This document shows positions 1 to 10,937 of a DNA stretch of 64,000 nt, piece after piece (the first letter of the stretch is position 1; every line of letters begins with the position of its first letter). The DNA is taken from the NCBI GenBank assembly GCA_028641055.1, contig CM054060.1, positions 163,406,696 through 163,470,695 of the forward strand. Direction: 5' to 3'. The notes under the pieces were generated by a model. The model saw only the letters and a program-made list of their open reading frames with translations. It was not told where the DNA came from and made no database searches. Both the position numbers and the translations under genes were made by a program. The stretch is from Alopecurus myosuroides (lineage: Eukaryota > Streptophyta > Magnoliopsida > Poales > Poaceae).

Positions 1-1
1 T

Positions 2-3000
2 GCTCCCAAACCAAACCCAAGCTCAAAGCCTTCTGGAGGTTGCTTTGCCTGTGGAAAGGAGGGTCACTTCGCTCGCGATTGCCCCAACAAAGCTACTGCT
101 CCAGTCCAGCCTGCTGCAACCAAAATGAACCATGGTCCTTCCACTGGACGGCAGAATAGGATGAAGGGACACCTGAACCATATCAATGCTGCAGAAGCTC
201 AGGAGGCACCAGACATGGTGATGGGTATGTTTCCTGTCAACTCGGTACCAGCCGCAGTACTGTTTGATTCTGGTGCATCACATTCCTTTGTCACTAAACC
301 GTTTGCTGAGAAAAGTGGTATGAAGCATTCCCGTATGCACAACCCTATGTTAGTACAAATACCTGGGGATAGTACTAAAGCCAACCTAATTTGCAATGAG
401 GTACCAGTAGAAATTCAAGGGAAAACTTTTCATGCTGATCTTATAGTGCTGGGATCCAAAGGGATAGAAGTGGTACTCGGTATGAACTGGATGGCCAAGT
501 ATAGGGGAGTTATCGATTGTACTAAGAAATCTATTGAAATGATCTCTGAGGATGGGGAAAAGGTTGCGTACACTGCAACTCGACCCTCGTCACAAGTTCA
601 CTGCCACACTGGTATAGCCCACCCTGCCCTTGAGGAAGTCCCGGTAGTTTGCGAATACCCGGATGTTTTTCCTGAAGAATTACCCGGTATGCCCCCTGAT
701 CGGGATATTGAGTTTGTGATCGAGTTAGTGCCCGGAACTGGACCCATAGCACAGAAGCCGTATCGAATGAACCCGAAGGAATTAGATGAGTTGAAGACTC
801 AGCTGGAGGACATGTTAAGGAAAGGATTGATTCGCCCTAGTGCATCGCCCTGGGGATCCCCGATCATTTTTGTGGGAAAACGGGACGGTACCACTCGTTT
901 ATGTGTGGACTACCGCAAGTTAAATGATGTTACCATCAAGAACAAATACCCGTTGCCCAAAATTGAAGACTTGTTTGACCAGTTGAATGGGGCTGTAATC
1001 TTCTCCAAGATTGACCTTCGGACTGGTTATCATCAATTGAAAGTCCGTGATACTGATATCCCAAAGACTGCTTTCACCACTCGTTACGGGCTGTATGAAT
1101 ACACCGTAATGTCCTTTGGCCTAACCAATGCCCCTGCCTATTTCATGAATCTCATGAATAAGGTATTCATGGATTTTCTAGACAAGTTTGTCGTGGTGTT
1201 TATTGACGACATTCTTATATATTCGAGGAGTGAGGAAGAACACGAAGAACATCTGAGACTTGTGCTCGGAACACTTCGTGAGCATCAATTGTATGCTAAG
1301 TTTAGTAAATGTCAATTCTGGTTGACGGAAGTCGGATTTCTTGGACATGTAGTATCTGCGGGAGGAATATCTGTTGACCCTGCTCTAGTTCAGTCTGTGG
1401 AGAAGCGTGCTGCTCCGACCAACCAGACTGAAGTCAGATCCTTTCTGGGTTTGGCAGGATATTACCGCAAGTTTGTTCAGGGATTCTCGAGTATAGCCAG
1501 ACCCCTCACCCAGTTGCTCAAGAAGGATAGTAAGTTCCTATGGACGGACAAGTGCGAAGAGAGTTTCAATGAGTTGAAGCACCGACTGGTGTCTGCCCCA
1601 ATCCTTATAATGCCAGATGTCACCAAGAATTTCGACGTATATTGTGACGCTTCTAAGCTTGGTCTTGGAAGCGTGCTTATGCAAGAAGGGAAGGTGATAT
1701 CTTTCATATCCCGCCAGTTGAGACCCCACGAGTTGAATTATCCCACTCATGACTTAGAGCTTGCTGCCGTTGTTCATGCTCTCAAGACATGGCGGCACTT
1801 TCTTATGGGAAGAAGAGTGGAAATTTACACGGATCATAAGAGTTTAAAGTATATCTTTACTCAACGTGAGCTCAACATGAGGCAGCGCCGCTGGATTGAG
1901 CTCATTAAAGATTATGATCTGAGTATTCATTATCACCCGGGAAAGGCAAATGTGGTTGCAGACGCTCTTAGTCGAGAGCCGGCTTCTCTAAATGCTATGA
2001 TTCTAGTAAGGCAACCCGAGTTGTGGAAAGAGCTGGACCAGCTTGGCATTGAAGTGGTCAGCTATGGCATGTTAGACGCCATAGAACTTAAACCGACCCT
2101 GGTTGACCAAATCAAAGAAGCGCAGAAAGGCCAGAAAAGTATTGATGGGATTAAAGCCCGCATGGAGAAGGATAAGGTTGCTGGGTTTACCATCGATGCT
2201 GATGGGGGATTATGGTATGAAGGCCGTATTTGTGTTCCCTCTGAATCTGATCTTAAGCAGACCATCATGGTCGAAGCTCATGAGACCATGTATTCTATCC
2301 ATCCTGGAGGAACAAAGATGTATCAAGACCTGAAAGAGAGATTCTGGTGGCATGGAATGAAGCGAGAGATTGCTTCATTTGTAGCCAAGTGCCATGTCTG
2401 CCAGCAAGTAAAAGCCGGGCACCAGCGTCCCGCTGGATTGCTCCAACCATTGCAAGTGCCTGTTTGGAAATGGGATGAAGTGGGAATGGACTTCATCACT
2501 GGACTTCCTAGGTCCAGCCGAGGAAATGATTCTATATGGGTTGTCGTGGACAGGCTCACGAAAGTTGCTCACTTTATTCCTGTCCGGACAACCTATCGTG
2601 GAGACCAGCTTGCGGATCTTTACATTTCTCGGATTGTCAGCCTACATGGAGTCCCAAGCAGGATTGTATCTGATCGAGGTACACAGTTCACATCTAGATT
2701 TTGGAAGAAGTTGCACGAGAGTTTGGGAACCAAACTAGCTTTTAGCACAGCATATCACCCGCAGACTGATGGACAAACAGAGCGTGTGAACCAAATTCTG
2801 GAGGACATGCTCCGTGCTTGTGTGTTGTCCTATGGAATTAAATGGGAAGACTGTCTGCCCTTCGCAGAGTTTTCTTACAACAACAGTTATCAGTCTAGTT
2901 TGCAAATGGCCCCTTTTGAAGCTCTGTATGGACGTAAATGCCGTACACCTTTAAATTGGACTGAGACTGGAGACAGTCAGGTTTTTGGTGTGGACACTTT

Positions 3001-3544
3001 GAAAGCTGCAGAGGAGCAAGTCCAACTTATTCGGGAACGTTTAAAGACAGCTCAATCTCGTCAGAAGAGTTATGCTGATACGAAGCGTCGTGATGTCTCT
3101 TTCAGCATTGGAGATTTCGTGTACCTTCGTGTTACGCCACTCAAAGGGATGCAGCGTTTCCATGTCAAAGGAAAGTTGGCCCCCAGGTATATTGGCCCTT
3201 TTAAGATCTTGGCACGTCGTGGCGAAGTTTCTTATCAGTTAGAATTACCTGAGGAGCTATCTGCTTTTCACAATGTTTTCCATGTGTCATTGCTCCGGAA
3301 ATGTCTGCAAGTACCGGAGAAAGATCTCTCGTATCAAGACGTGGATTTCAGGACCATTGACATAAATGATGATTTGACTTATCGTGATAGACCCCTGCGG
3401 GTTCTCGAGGAAATTGTGTGTGCTACCAGGAGGCGTGCTATAAAATTCCTTAAGATTCAGTGGACCAATCACTCTGAGGAAGAAGCTACCTGGGAGCGTG
3501 AGGATGATATCAGGAAGGAGTTCCCTGATTTTCTTAAAGCCTAG
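2..3544 (+). CDS. E1 Gag-Pol polyprotein (C-terminal part) with chromodomain
   Basis: Polyprotein of a Tekay-type chromovirus. The reading frame is open from the window edge, so the first in-frame ATG (125) is not the true start. Domains in order: Gag CCHC zinc knuckle ([14 protein letters not shown], 41-82); aspartic protease with DSGA (Asp at 266-268); reverse transcriptase with FIDD at 1199-1210; RNase H (motif YTDHKSL); integrase with an HHCC zinc finger and D,D35E triad (Asp 2489-2491, Asp 2672-2674, Glu 2780-2782); C-terminal chromodomain at roughly 3390-3535. The chromodomain in this lineage is thought to direct integration toward modified chromatin. Gag and Pol are one uninterrupted frame ending in TAG. 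I see no stop or frameshift, so the visible part looks functional. Confidence 0.95.
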   Translation, partial: APKPNPSSKPSGGCFACGKEGHFARDCPNKATAPVQPAATKMNHGPSTGRQNRMKGHLNHINAAEAQEAPDMVMGMFPVNSVPAAVLFDSGASHSFVTKPFAEKSGMKHSRMHNPMLVQIPGDSTKANLICNEVPVEIQGKTFHADLIVLGSKGIEVVLGMNWMAKYRGVIDCTKKSIEMISEDGEKVAYTATRPSSQVHCHTGIAHPALEEVPVVCEYPDVFPEELPGMPPDRDIEFVIELVPGTGPIAQKPYRMNPKELDELKTQLEDMLRKGLIRPSASPWGSPIIFVGKRDGTTRLCVDYRKLNDVTIKNKYPLPKIEDLFDQLNGAVIFSKIDLRTGYHQLKVRDTDIPKTAFTTRYGLYEYTVMSFGLTNAPAYFMNLMNKVFMDFLDKFVVVFIDDILIYSRSEEEHEEHLRLVLGTLREHQLYAKFSKCQFWLTEVGFLGHVVSAGGISVDPALVQSVEKRAAPTNQTEVRSFLGLAGYYRKFVQGFSSIARPLTQLLKKDSKFLWTDKCEESFNELKHRLVSAPILIMPDVTKNFDVYCDASKLGLGSVLMQEGKVISFISRQLRPHELNYPTHDLELAAVVHALKTWRHFLMGRRVEIYTDHKSLKYIFTQRELNMRQRRWIELIKDYDLSIHYHPGKANVVADALSREPASLNAMILVRQPELWKELDQLGIEVVSYGMLDAIELKPTLVDQIKEAQKGQKSIDGIKARMEKDKVAGFTIDADGGLWYEGRICVPSESDLKQTIMVEAHETMYSIHPGGTKMYQDLKERFWWHGMKREIASFVAKCHVCQQVKAGHQRPAGLLQPLQVPVWKWDEVGMDFITGLPRSSRGNDSIWVVVDRLTKVAHFIPVRTTYRGDQLADLYISRIVSLHGVPSRIVSDRGTQFTSRFWKKLHESLGTKLAFSTAYHPQTDGQTERVNQILEDMLRACVLSYGIKWEDCLPFAEFSYNNSYQSSLQMAPFEALYGRKCRTPLNWTETGDSQVFGVDTLKAAEEQVQLIRERLKTAQSRQKSYADTKRRDVSFSIGDFVYLRVTPLKGMQRFHVKGKLAPRYIGPFKILARRGEVSYQLELPEELSAFHNVFHVSLLRKCLQVPEKDLSYQDVDFRTIDINDDLTYRDRPLRVLEEIVCATRRRAIKFLKIQWTNHSEEEATWEREDDIRKEFPDFLKA

Positions 3545-3573
3545 ACCCGCGAATCTCGGGACGAGATTCTTTT

Positions 3574-3588
3574 AAGGGGGGGAGATTT
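3574..3588 (+). promoter_or_regulatory. E1 polypurine tract
   Basis: A purine run with seven consecutive G (aagggggggaga) lies directly before the 3' LTR, as expected for the plus-strand primer of a Ty3/gypsy element. It sits 30-45 bases after the gag-pol stop codon. Confidence 0.85.
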
Positions 3589-5183
3589 GTCACATCCCTG
3601 TTTTTAAGCACTTGTATAATAGTATTTTAGCAAGTCTCTTAAGACTTTTGTAATGCAATTAAGTGGACAACATGTTGTGTAGTGATGTTAATCTATGCAA
3701 TATTAGTGGTGTGTTTCTTTTCACTCACTTGAGGAGTTTTTCTCCTAAGAAACACATTGCTTTATAATTGTTTTCCTATGTTTTCCACTAAGATTCTTAA
3801 GAGATTATTTTTCAAGACTTGAGGTGACCTTTGGTTTCAACTTAAAAAAGTGTTATTGTTGGTTTGGAATCAACTTGAACTTGAGATAAAATTATTTGGA
3901 AAAGATTCCATTAGATTTTCCAATATAATTTTTGCCCTGAAAAACAGCCAAGTAGCTGTTTTCAACCCTTGTTTTCCATCACAAGGAATATCCAATTAGG
4001 GATTTTCTTTGATCAAAACTACTCTCTGATATGAGTACAACAAAACTACACTCTTGGAAAAACCTACAAAGAAAATTAACACACAATGCCATGATGGTTT
4101 TTGAGCCATCTTGTTAAGACAGAAAATTGAGCATTTTAAAAACAGAGAATGTACCTACTTTGCCATTTATTTTCAGAACCATAAACCCATCTTTTCTCAA
4201 ATCAAATGGTTGGATCTGAAACTTGGATAGTTGTTCTTTGTTGAGCATTTTAAATCACTCATTTTAGAGCTGGTTTGCTTGGTGAAAACAAGCCCAACTT
4301 TTGCTATCTCTGTCTGCTTTTCCAGCACTTAGAAAAATTCAGAAACACTGCCTAACTGAATTTTTCTGACAGAACAGTGAATACACTTTTGGACTTGATG
4401 ATTTTAGCTTTTGTGCACTGATCCAAGCCAGGCCACCTTGCCAATTCGAAAACCATGTTAGTAACCTTCTAGAAGGTGGCATTGGATCCCCTTTGGGCTG
4501 GCTAGGGAGAGAGAATTATGAGGTGGCATTTGACTAATGTGTGATGTCACAATAGTGGTTGGAATAGTGTTTTTTCTTCCTTTTACCCATCACTTGGCCC
4601 TTGCTGTGGCCTAGCTCACCAAATGGTACTGGCTTGACCCCTAGGCACCAATAGGAACCATTGCCAGCCGTGGAGAACCCCCAAGGGGCAAGGGCATGCC
4701 CATGCCATTGCCACCCGAGCACCCCCACCTTGGCCTCGTGGCTACAAAGCAATCGGGACCAAACCCTCTCGCCAGCACACTCCCCACGTCTCACTGACCC
4801 ACCCCAGCGAGCTCTCGCTTGCTCACTCGCTCTCTGCGAGCGAGGCAGGCCGTGGCCATTCCCAGGCCGAGCAGAACGAGCTCGAGGTGGAAGCCGCGAG
4901 CACTGCCTCTCCCACCCTCTTTTCTCCTCCCTTGCAACCCCCTGGAGCTAGCCTACCTCCCTGACATCATTTGGCCCTCCCTCGTTTGCAGGTTCGTCGC
5001 CGTCGTCCTCGGAGCCGCCGCGGGACGCCGTCGAGCCGCCGCCGTGTCCCTGCCTTCTCGCCACCCGTGCCCGCGCCAAGGAGTCGCCCAGGCCACCCTC
5101 TCCCACACCCGCACCGTCCCACTGCTTCTCGCGAGCCCGAGGTGAGCGAATCCCCGTGCCTGTGAGGTGTTCGTCCGCGGTTA

Positions 5184-5199
5184 AGAGAGAGAGAGAGAG
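5184..5199 (+). repeat. GA dinucleotide run
   Basis: Eight AG units in the GC-rich part of the E1 LTR, possibly in its transcribed leader. Confidence 0.9.
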
Positions 5200-5230
5200 G
5201 AGTGACGCGGGGAGGAAGAAAGAAGAGGAG

Positions 5231-5252
5231 CCGTCGATCTGCGGATCGACGG
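5231..5252. repeat. Perfect 9-bp inverted repeat (hairpin)
   Basis: ccgtcgatc and gatcgacgg form a perfect nine-base-pair stem around a tgcg loop, between the GA run and the CG run of the E1 LTR. Function unknown. Confidence 0.85.
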
Positions 5253-5273
5253 TCACCTTTGAACGCAGCGTTT

Positions 5274-5291
5274 CGCGCGCGCGCGCGCGCA
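5274..5291. repeat. CG dinucleotide run
   Basis: An alternating CG tract of about 17 bases, a potential Z-DNA-forming sequence, within the E1 LTR. Confidence 0.85.
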
Positions 5292-8200
5292 GGCGGGCTG
5301 CGCCTCGCGTTAGTTGGGCCAGGCGCGCCAGATCTGGCCCGTTTAGCATGTTTCTGTTAGAGATCCAAGTAGTTTTTTTTTTCTGGCAGAACAAATAGGT
5401 GTTAGCTTTAGGCTTAGAAAAGGTAGCATATAAATTTATTTAACCATGCTAATTTTTATGCTACTAGCCATACAAAATTGCAACCATATCCCACTGGCAG
5501 AAACTTGTTTTGAGTTTGTATGATTTTTCTAAAAATCATATGCCAGACAGTACCCTAAAAATTGAAATGAATAGAACTTCAAAAATACAAAACATTTTTG
5601 AGCAAACTCAACTGTTTTGGAAAGCCCTTTTAAATACCTACCTGTAGAATTTTAGTTTGCATCAAGGTGAGTTACCATTTGGAAATGCCATCCATTTTGG
5701 TAAAACATCAGTGGGCTATTCCATGATTTTTAGGGGGAGTTTGGGATATTATTTTTGAGTGAGGCAAGTTGGAGAGGCTTTGTAGTGATAAGGACTATCA
5801 CATCCTAAAAGGATTTACTTTTTGGAGCAACAGAAAAATTTAGAGAGACAGAACAAGTTTTGGTTACTTTCTGTCTAATTTTTAATTCTAGATATTGCTT
5901 TATATGTTAATATTGTGAAGTGCAAATGGTGTGTTTTTGCTTGTGATGTTGTTTTCCATTGTGTTTATGATGTGTATAAGTTATTTGAACATGTTAGAAT
6001 AAATGGTTTGAATGGTAGCATTTTAGAACTAGGTTTCCATGCATAGGTCTTGCTAATGGCTAGATTTTTATGTATGTTTTGAGTAGATCTTTAATTGATT
6101 TTTTAGGCTAGTTGCTAGATTGTTTTCCATGGAACCAGTACCACTTAGGTACTGTTAGTTGGTTTATAGCACCCCTGGATGCTTGGTGCTTGTGTTTGAA
6201 ATAGGTTTAAAATAGAAATGTTTAAGGACTAGATTTCACACTAGGATATTCATGTATGCTTTTGTCTTATTTTTCCCTTAGGGAAAAATATGGATCCTTG
6301 GTGTTGAAACCAGAGGATGGAATGTCCTTGTGGCATTTTACCTTAGGGTTTTCACCTCTGATAGTTTTCCTTTTTAGTAGCACAAAAGCATGAGTAGCAC
6401 TTGGATGACTAGGAATTAATCTCCTCACATGTGTAGCATTTTAAGCATAGTTTTTCCTTGTTTCCTAGCTATGTTTTTATGATTTTTTTTGTGAGATCCA
6501 GTAGCATTTATGGTACTGGTTAGAGGGGTATTTTGCCTCTGAAAGCTTGCACATTTTTGCATAACATTAGCTAGTGTAGCCTAAACTAGTCTAGTAGTTT
6601 TCCTAAATTTTCTACTAGTATGAGTAGGAGTTTTGGGTGCTTGTTTGTTTGTTTTGAGAACTTTTACAAAAGTGACCAGAGGCTTATTAACCTCTTGGTG
6701 AGCATATTGCTAGTGGAACACCCACTGGTATGTTTGCCTCATGGTGGAAAATAGGTTTGACTAGTTGTCATGAGCTTATTTCACTACTTGAGTAATTTAG
6801 CAAATTATGTGTGCTAGCCATAGGAATTGTTGTGGGAATTTTTAGGCATCAAAATGTGTTTTATGGGACACCCTACTGTCCAGTAACATGTGCTATATCC
6901 CACTGGTCCATAATGTTCTTAACTAAGAATCATTGTTTTGGCCACACATAAGCACTAGGAAAAAGCAGATTTTTCCAACTATAGTTTTTATGCCAATTTT
7001 TCTTAAAGGAAAAATTGAGAACTTTGGGTGGTACTTCTTGATTGCTTGCTGTATGTATTGCTTGTAGCCTTGTTGGTCTTATTTGGTTCTGAAAGTGTGT
7101 CTTTATTTCTTTTTACGACGTTAGAAAACGAGGAGGAAGGAATTGCTGAGGAAGGGTATTGCAACTCCTGTTACTTTCAGGACCAGGACCATCACTTGTA
7201 CCAAGGCAAGCCATCCTAATGCTTTCTGTATCACTACTTATCATTATCTATCATGCATGCTTTTTCACTTCTGAAGTTTTTACAAAACTATACCTTCAAA
7301 ACTATTTTTGTGTGAATCCTACTACTATTATTAATATTACTAGTATCAGGACTCATAATAATAGTCAACTTGGTATTCCCAAGCCCTTAGACACTAAATG
7401 GTATATAAATACCATTCACCTACTTAAAACTTGAGTTCTTAAATGAACTAAATAAAATGTGTTTTTGTAAACAAATGCCTTATGGAAGGAAAGCCCCGGA
7501 GGAAGGGTGAGACCCTGTCTGCCGGAAGGATTGTTATGATGGGAAATTTTATGAGAAATGTTTACAAAAGACACATAACCTAGTCTTCGCTGGACAACCA
7601 TTATCGTACTGCCACTTTACCCCAATATGGGTAGGGGCTTGATTAAAAACTTGTTAGGGTTAGTATATGTGCTATCTCAAAGGCTATAGGGGATTGGATC
7701 CTCCGAACCGAAATGTCGCTAGGAGTGAGTATACGGGACATCTAAAGTGTGGGATTAATTTTCCCTCCGGATGCAGCAGTTGGGTCTTCTGATTGAGCGG
7801 TGTGTGACATGGCTTGCCAGGGAGGGGAACCCCAATTGAAGAGATAGTCATGTACTAGCTTGTACAGAGTGGATAGTCAAGACCAGTTATCTGATGTTCT
7901 CATAGGTTGGGAACAGTCCATGGTTGTTTCATGGCGGACTCTGGATCTAGTGGAAATGTGTACACCTCTGCAGAGTAAAACTATTTCGAGATAGCCGCGT
8001 CCTCGGATATGGACGGTTGAATGGCCATGTAGCTAGTATTGTGTCAACTTTTCAAAAGAGGTTTTGAAGGAAGGTTTTTGGTACCTGAGAGGTACTATGG
8101 AGGAATGACTTGGTATCTGTGAGATACCGATGAGAAAGAAACTATCACTAAAAGTTTCTGAAAAGAAAAACTTTCTTTTCCAAAAGAATTATAAAACCTC

Positions 8201-9668
8201 CAAGATATGTGATATCTACGAGAGCAAAACTACCTTACTTTAAATGATTTTGTTTACAAAGAGGTAAACTTGAAGAATCAACCATGGCAAATCTTTTATC
8301 TGTCATGGGTAGCTGAACCATATGTATGGCCTACCCACTCCACCAAATAAGCATGTATGCATTATTGTAAGCTAATAAAGGATGTCTTGTTGAGTACATT
8401 CAAATGTACTCATTTGGTTTCGCCCCTGGTATCTACTTATCAGACTACGAGGAGCCACCTCAGGAGGAGTACTATGAGGAGGAGTTCTACGCTGATGGCC
8501 CTGCGAGTTAGGATCGTCTCCCCGTCAGCAGCCTGTAGGATGAGGCGTGACTCGGGTTCTACTACGCTATGCTTATCGTCTTCCACTGTGTTTACTTTGA
8601 ATGTCTGTCCTGCGTGACAGTTATCAAGAACTTGGTCATGTGACCATTTATGTAAGACTTTATATTCGTGTAATGGATGATGTATTCTGTATGCCAACTA
8701 CGTATGTTGTTCACGACTGGTTCTTCTGGGATCGTGAATGAATGCATATGAGGGGTTCTGGACCTACCGGTCTGGGGCCTCTACAGTTTTCAACAGCGGT
8801 TCAATCATCCATGGCTTTATGCCTGCAAGCACCATGCCATTTGCTCTTTCCACCTGCCCATTGGATACGGGGTGCGTGACAGACGCGACATCTAGTCGGA
8901 TGTGCTTATCTCTGCAGAATCTCACCATGGCTCCCTCAGCAAAGTTAGTGCCGTTATCTGTGATGATGCTGTGCGGGTAGCCATATCTCAAGATCACATC
9001 CTTCAGGAAACTCACAGCAGTAGCTCCATCACACTTCCGAATAGGATTCACTTCAATCCACTTGGTGAATTTATCAACCATGACCAAAATGTGTGTCATG
9101 TTTCCTCTAGCCGGCTTGAAGGGACCAACCATATCCAGACACCAAACAACAAATGGCCAAGTGATGGGAATTGTTTTCAGCTCGGAAGCTGGCATGTGGA
9201 TCTTACTTGCGAATCTCTGGCAGCCGTTGCACTTTCTCACGATATCCTCAGCTTGCTTCAAAGTAGTGAGCCAGAAGAAGCCATGCCGAAAAGCCTTCTT
9301 GACTAGAGCCCGAGAAGAGGCGTGATGCCCGCATTCCCCTTGGTGTATTTCCACCAGAATCTCTTCTCCTTCTTCCGGTTCCACACAGCGCTGCAGCGCG
9401 CCAGTGGCACTTCTCTTATGCAGCACTTCTCTGAAGATGGTGTAGCCCTTGGATCTTCTCCGAATCTGCCTTGCGGTAACCTCGTCATCTGGCAGGGTGC
9501 CATCCTTGAGAAAGGATAATATGGGCATGGCCCAACTCGGCGTCTCCCGTGCGGGAAACACTGGTTCGTCCACTTCCATTGGGACAGCCACTGCTGCGTC
9601 TTTTTCTGGGTTAGGGTTGACTCTCTGCAGCCCCGAACGGTTTGCAAGGACTTCTTCAAGGAATGCGA

Positions 9669-9804
9669 CAGTCCCCGAGCTGAGAGGGGCAGTCCCCGAG
9701 TAAAGAGGAGCAGTCCCCGAGTAAGGAGGGGCAGTCCCCGAGTGGAAAGGGGCAGTCCCCGAGTAGGGAGGAGCAGTCCCCGGGTTGCAGGCGCCAGTCC
9801 CCGG
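9669..9804 (-). repeat. E3 array of seven 21-bp repeats (CGGGGACTG core)
   Basis: On the plus strand cagtcccc recurs every 21 bases at 9669, 9690, 9711, 9732, 9753, 9774 and 9795. It is the E3 counterpart of the nine-copy array in E2 pol at 16347-16535, at the same place between RNase H and integrase. Confidence 0.95.
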
Positions 9805-10000
9805 GTCCTCTTACACCTTCCCAGTCAATCTCCATTGGAACTGCTTCTTCATCAGGCAGAGAAGGAACGAAAATGGACTCCGAGTTGGGGGATGGCTTGA
9901 TGGATGGCTTTCTCAAATGCTCCAAGGCAATCCCAGCCGGGATGTACTGCCGAGAAGATCCCAACTTGGACAGCTCATCAGCCGCTTCATTCTCTGCTCG

Positions 10001-10005
10001 GTGGA
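10001..10005. repeat. Target site duplication gtgga, left of E2
   Basis: gtgga directly precedes the E2 5' LTR and is repeated at 25374-25378 after the 3' LTR. Removing E2 plus one copy rejoins the E3 frame through FQHIH and RAENEAADE. Confidence 0.97.
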
Positions 10006-10937
10006 TGTCGGGGGGTTACCCCCGAGTAGGGTAAAGACAGGTGGTAAAGGCCGCTTACAGAAGAGAGATTTGGTCGAGTAGCCGACTACCGGGTACTCGC
10101 TACCCGGTCGACTGCTACTCGGTCTCACCTCAAGATGACCAGAAGGAGATATCAATCAAGTTCTGCCCTGACGAGTAGAAGGTTTGGCCCGAGTACAATT
10201 GGCGGGAACCTTTGGCGGGAAACTACTCGGGCAGGAAGTCAAAGGAGCCGTTCTGACACAGGATCCCGCGTATCCTGGGTCCGTACTTGGCAGCATTCGA
10301 ACTACTGTTCACGTGGGGACGACCTGCCTGACAGTGACAGCATGGAAGCAGGCCGTGGCAGGATAAGGGGGGCCTACTCTGTGCCTAGGTACAGTGATAC
10401 CAGTCTGTCCCCTAGTTTTGCCCAACGACTTTACAGAAGCAGCCAAGACCAACGACCAAAGCTGTCAGCGGGTACTCGGAGAAAGGACAGTGTGCACACT
10501 ATGTCGACACTTGTCTAAGATTTGGACGTATCCGGCTGGGCACCGTGTATATAAGGTGCCCCGCCGCCTCCTGCGCGAGGCACGCTCACACATGTTCTCA
10601 GACGCTCCCATAGAGGCTCTCACATGCTCATAGTGAACCCTAGAAACCCTAAGTTCTTAACCTAGGTCTACTCGGAGAGGAGCAAGGGGCTACTCGGTAG
10701 CGTTGTAATTTGTACCGTGGCTACTCGGAGAGACATCGTAATACATAGAGGAAAGCAGGAGTAGGGGTTTTACCTCCTCACGAGGGCCCTGAACCTGGGT
10801 ACATCGTGTTGTTTGTGTTGTGTGGATCTCACCTCACGCGGCTACTCGTCGCGTGATCCCTCCCCGGACACCTCCAGCGTCCATCGTCCCCACATCTTTA
10901 GCCATCCCATGGCATCTGCCGTGACACCACCACGACA
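10006..10937 (+). repeat. E2 5' LTR (932 bp)
   Basis: Begins TGTCGGGGGG and ends CACGACA. Essentially identical to 24442-25373. It holds a TATA box at 10548 and six copies of TACTCGG (10116, 10224, 10473, 10669, 10691, 10722). ORFs inside it occur identically in the 3' LTR and are not genes. Confidence 0.97.
10548..10554 (+). promoter_or_regulatory. TATA box of E2 5' LTR
   Basis: TATATAA in the context caccgtgtatataaggtgcc, giving a start site near 10580 and an R/U5 portion of about 360 bp. Confidence 0.8.

Larger units (their letters stand above)
1..8785 (+). mobile_element. E1: Tekay/Del-type chromovirus, 5' end outside the window
   Basis: Ty3/gypsy LTR retrotransposon entering from the left edge. 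It shows the end of gag, the whole pol with a C-terminal chromodomain, a G-rich polypurine tract and a 3' LTR that opens TGTCACATCC and closes CTCTACA. Immediately after the LTR, minus-strand integrase coding sequence of E3 resumes, so E1 inserted into E3. The expected five-base target duplication on the right is gtttt (8786-8790); its partner lies left of the window. The coding region is open throughout, which suggests a fairly recent, possibly autonomous copy. The 5' LTR, primer site and most of gag are not visible. Confidence 0.9.
3589..8785 (+). repeat. E1 3' LTR, about 5.2 kb
   Basis: Starts TGTCACATCC right after the polypurine tract and ends CTCTACA, where the interrupted E3 integrase resumes. 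At about 5197 bp it is long even for Tekay elements. It contains a GC-rich segment (4650-5340) with GA and CG repeats and a perfect hairpin, an AT-rich middle, and a distal segment (8390-8600) with the codon-like region often seen near the end of such LTRs. Several ORFs of 60-150 codons here have no recognisable domain and I do not call them genes. The internal part could hide an unrecognised smaller insertion. Confidence 0.8.
8786..10005 (-). pseudogene. E3 distal pol fragment: RNase H end, linker array, integrase
   Basis: Minus-strand continuation of the pol gene of Tat-type element E3, separated from its upstream half by E2. Reading leftward: the end of the archaeal-type RNase H (ENEAADELSKL), a linker with seven 21-bp repeats, then integrase with zinc finger and two catalytic Asp motifs (CLDMVGPF, ITDNGTNF) plus GQVERANG. 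Homology with E2 integrase stops at LLKT, where E1 inserted. Between the RNase H side and the array E3 is two nucleotides shorter than E2, so the linker is out of frame. E3 is therefore dead in this region. Residues agree with E2 at roughly nine in ten by eye. Confidence 0.9.

Noticed and set aside
4661..5398. Several overlapping ORFs of 60-148 codons in the GC-rich part of the E1 LTR
   Set aside because: Arg/Pro/Ser-rich composition follows base composition; no domain, and they lie inside an LTR.
10135..10518. 127-codon ORF and neighbours in the E2 5' LTR
   Set aside because: The same ORFs occur at 24571-24954 in the 3' LTR; they are chance frames in a repeat with no recognisable domain.
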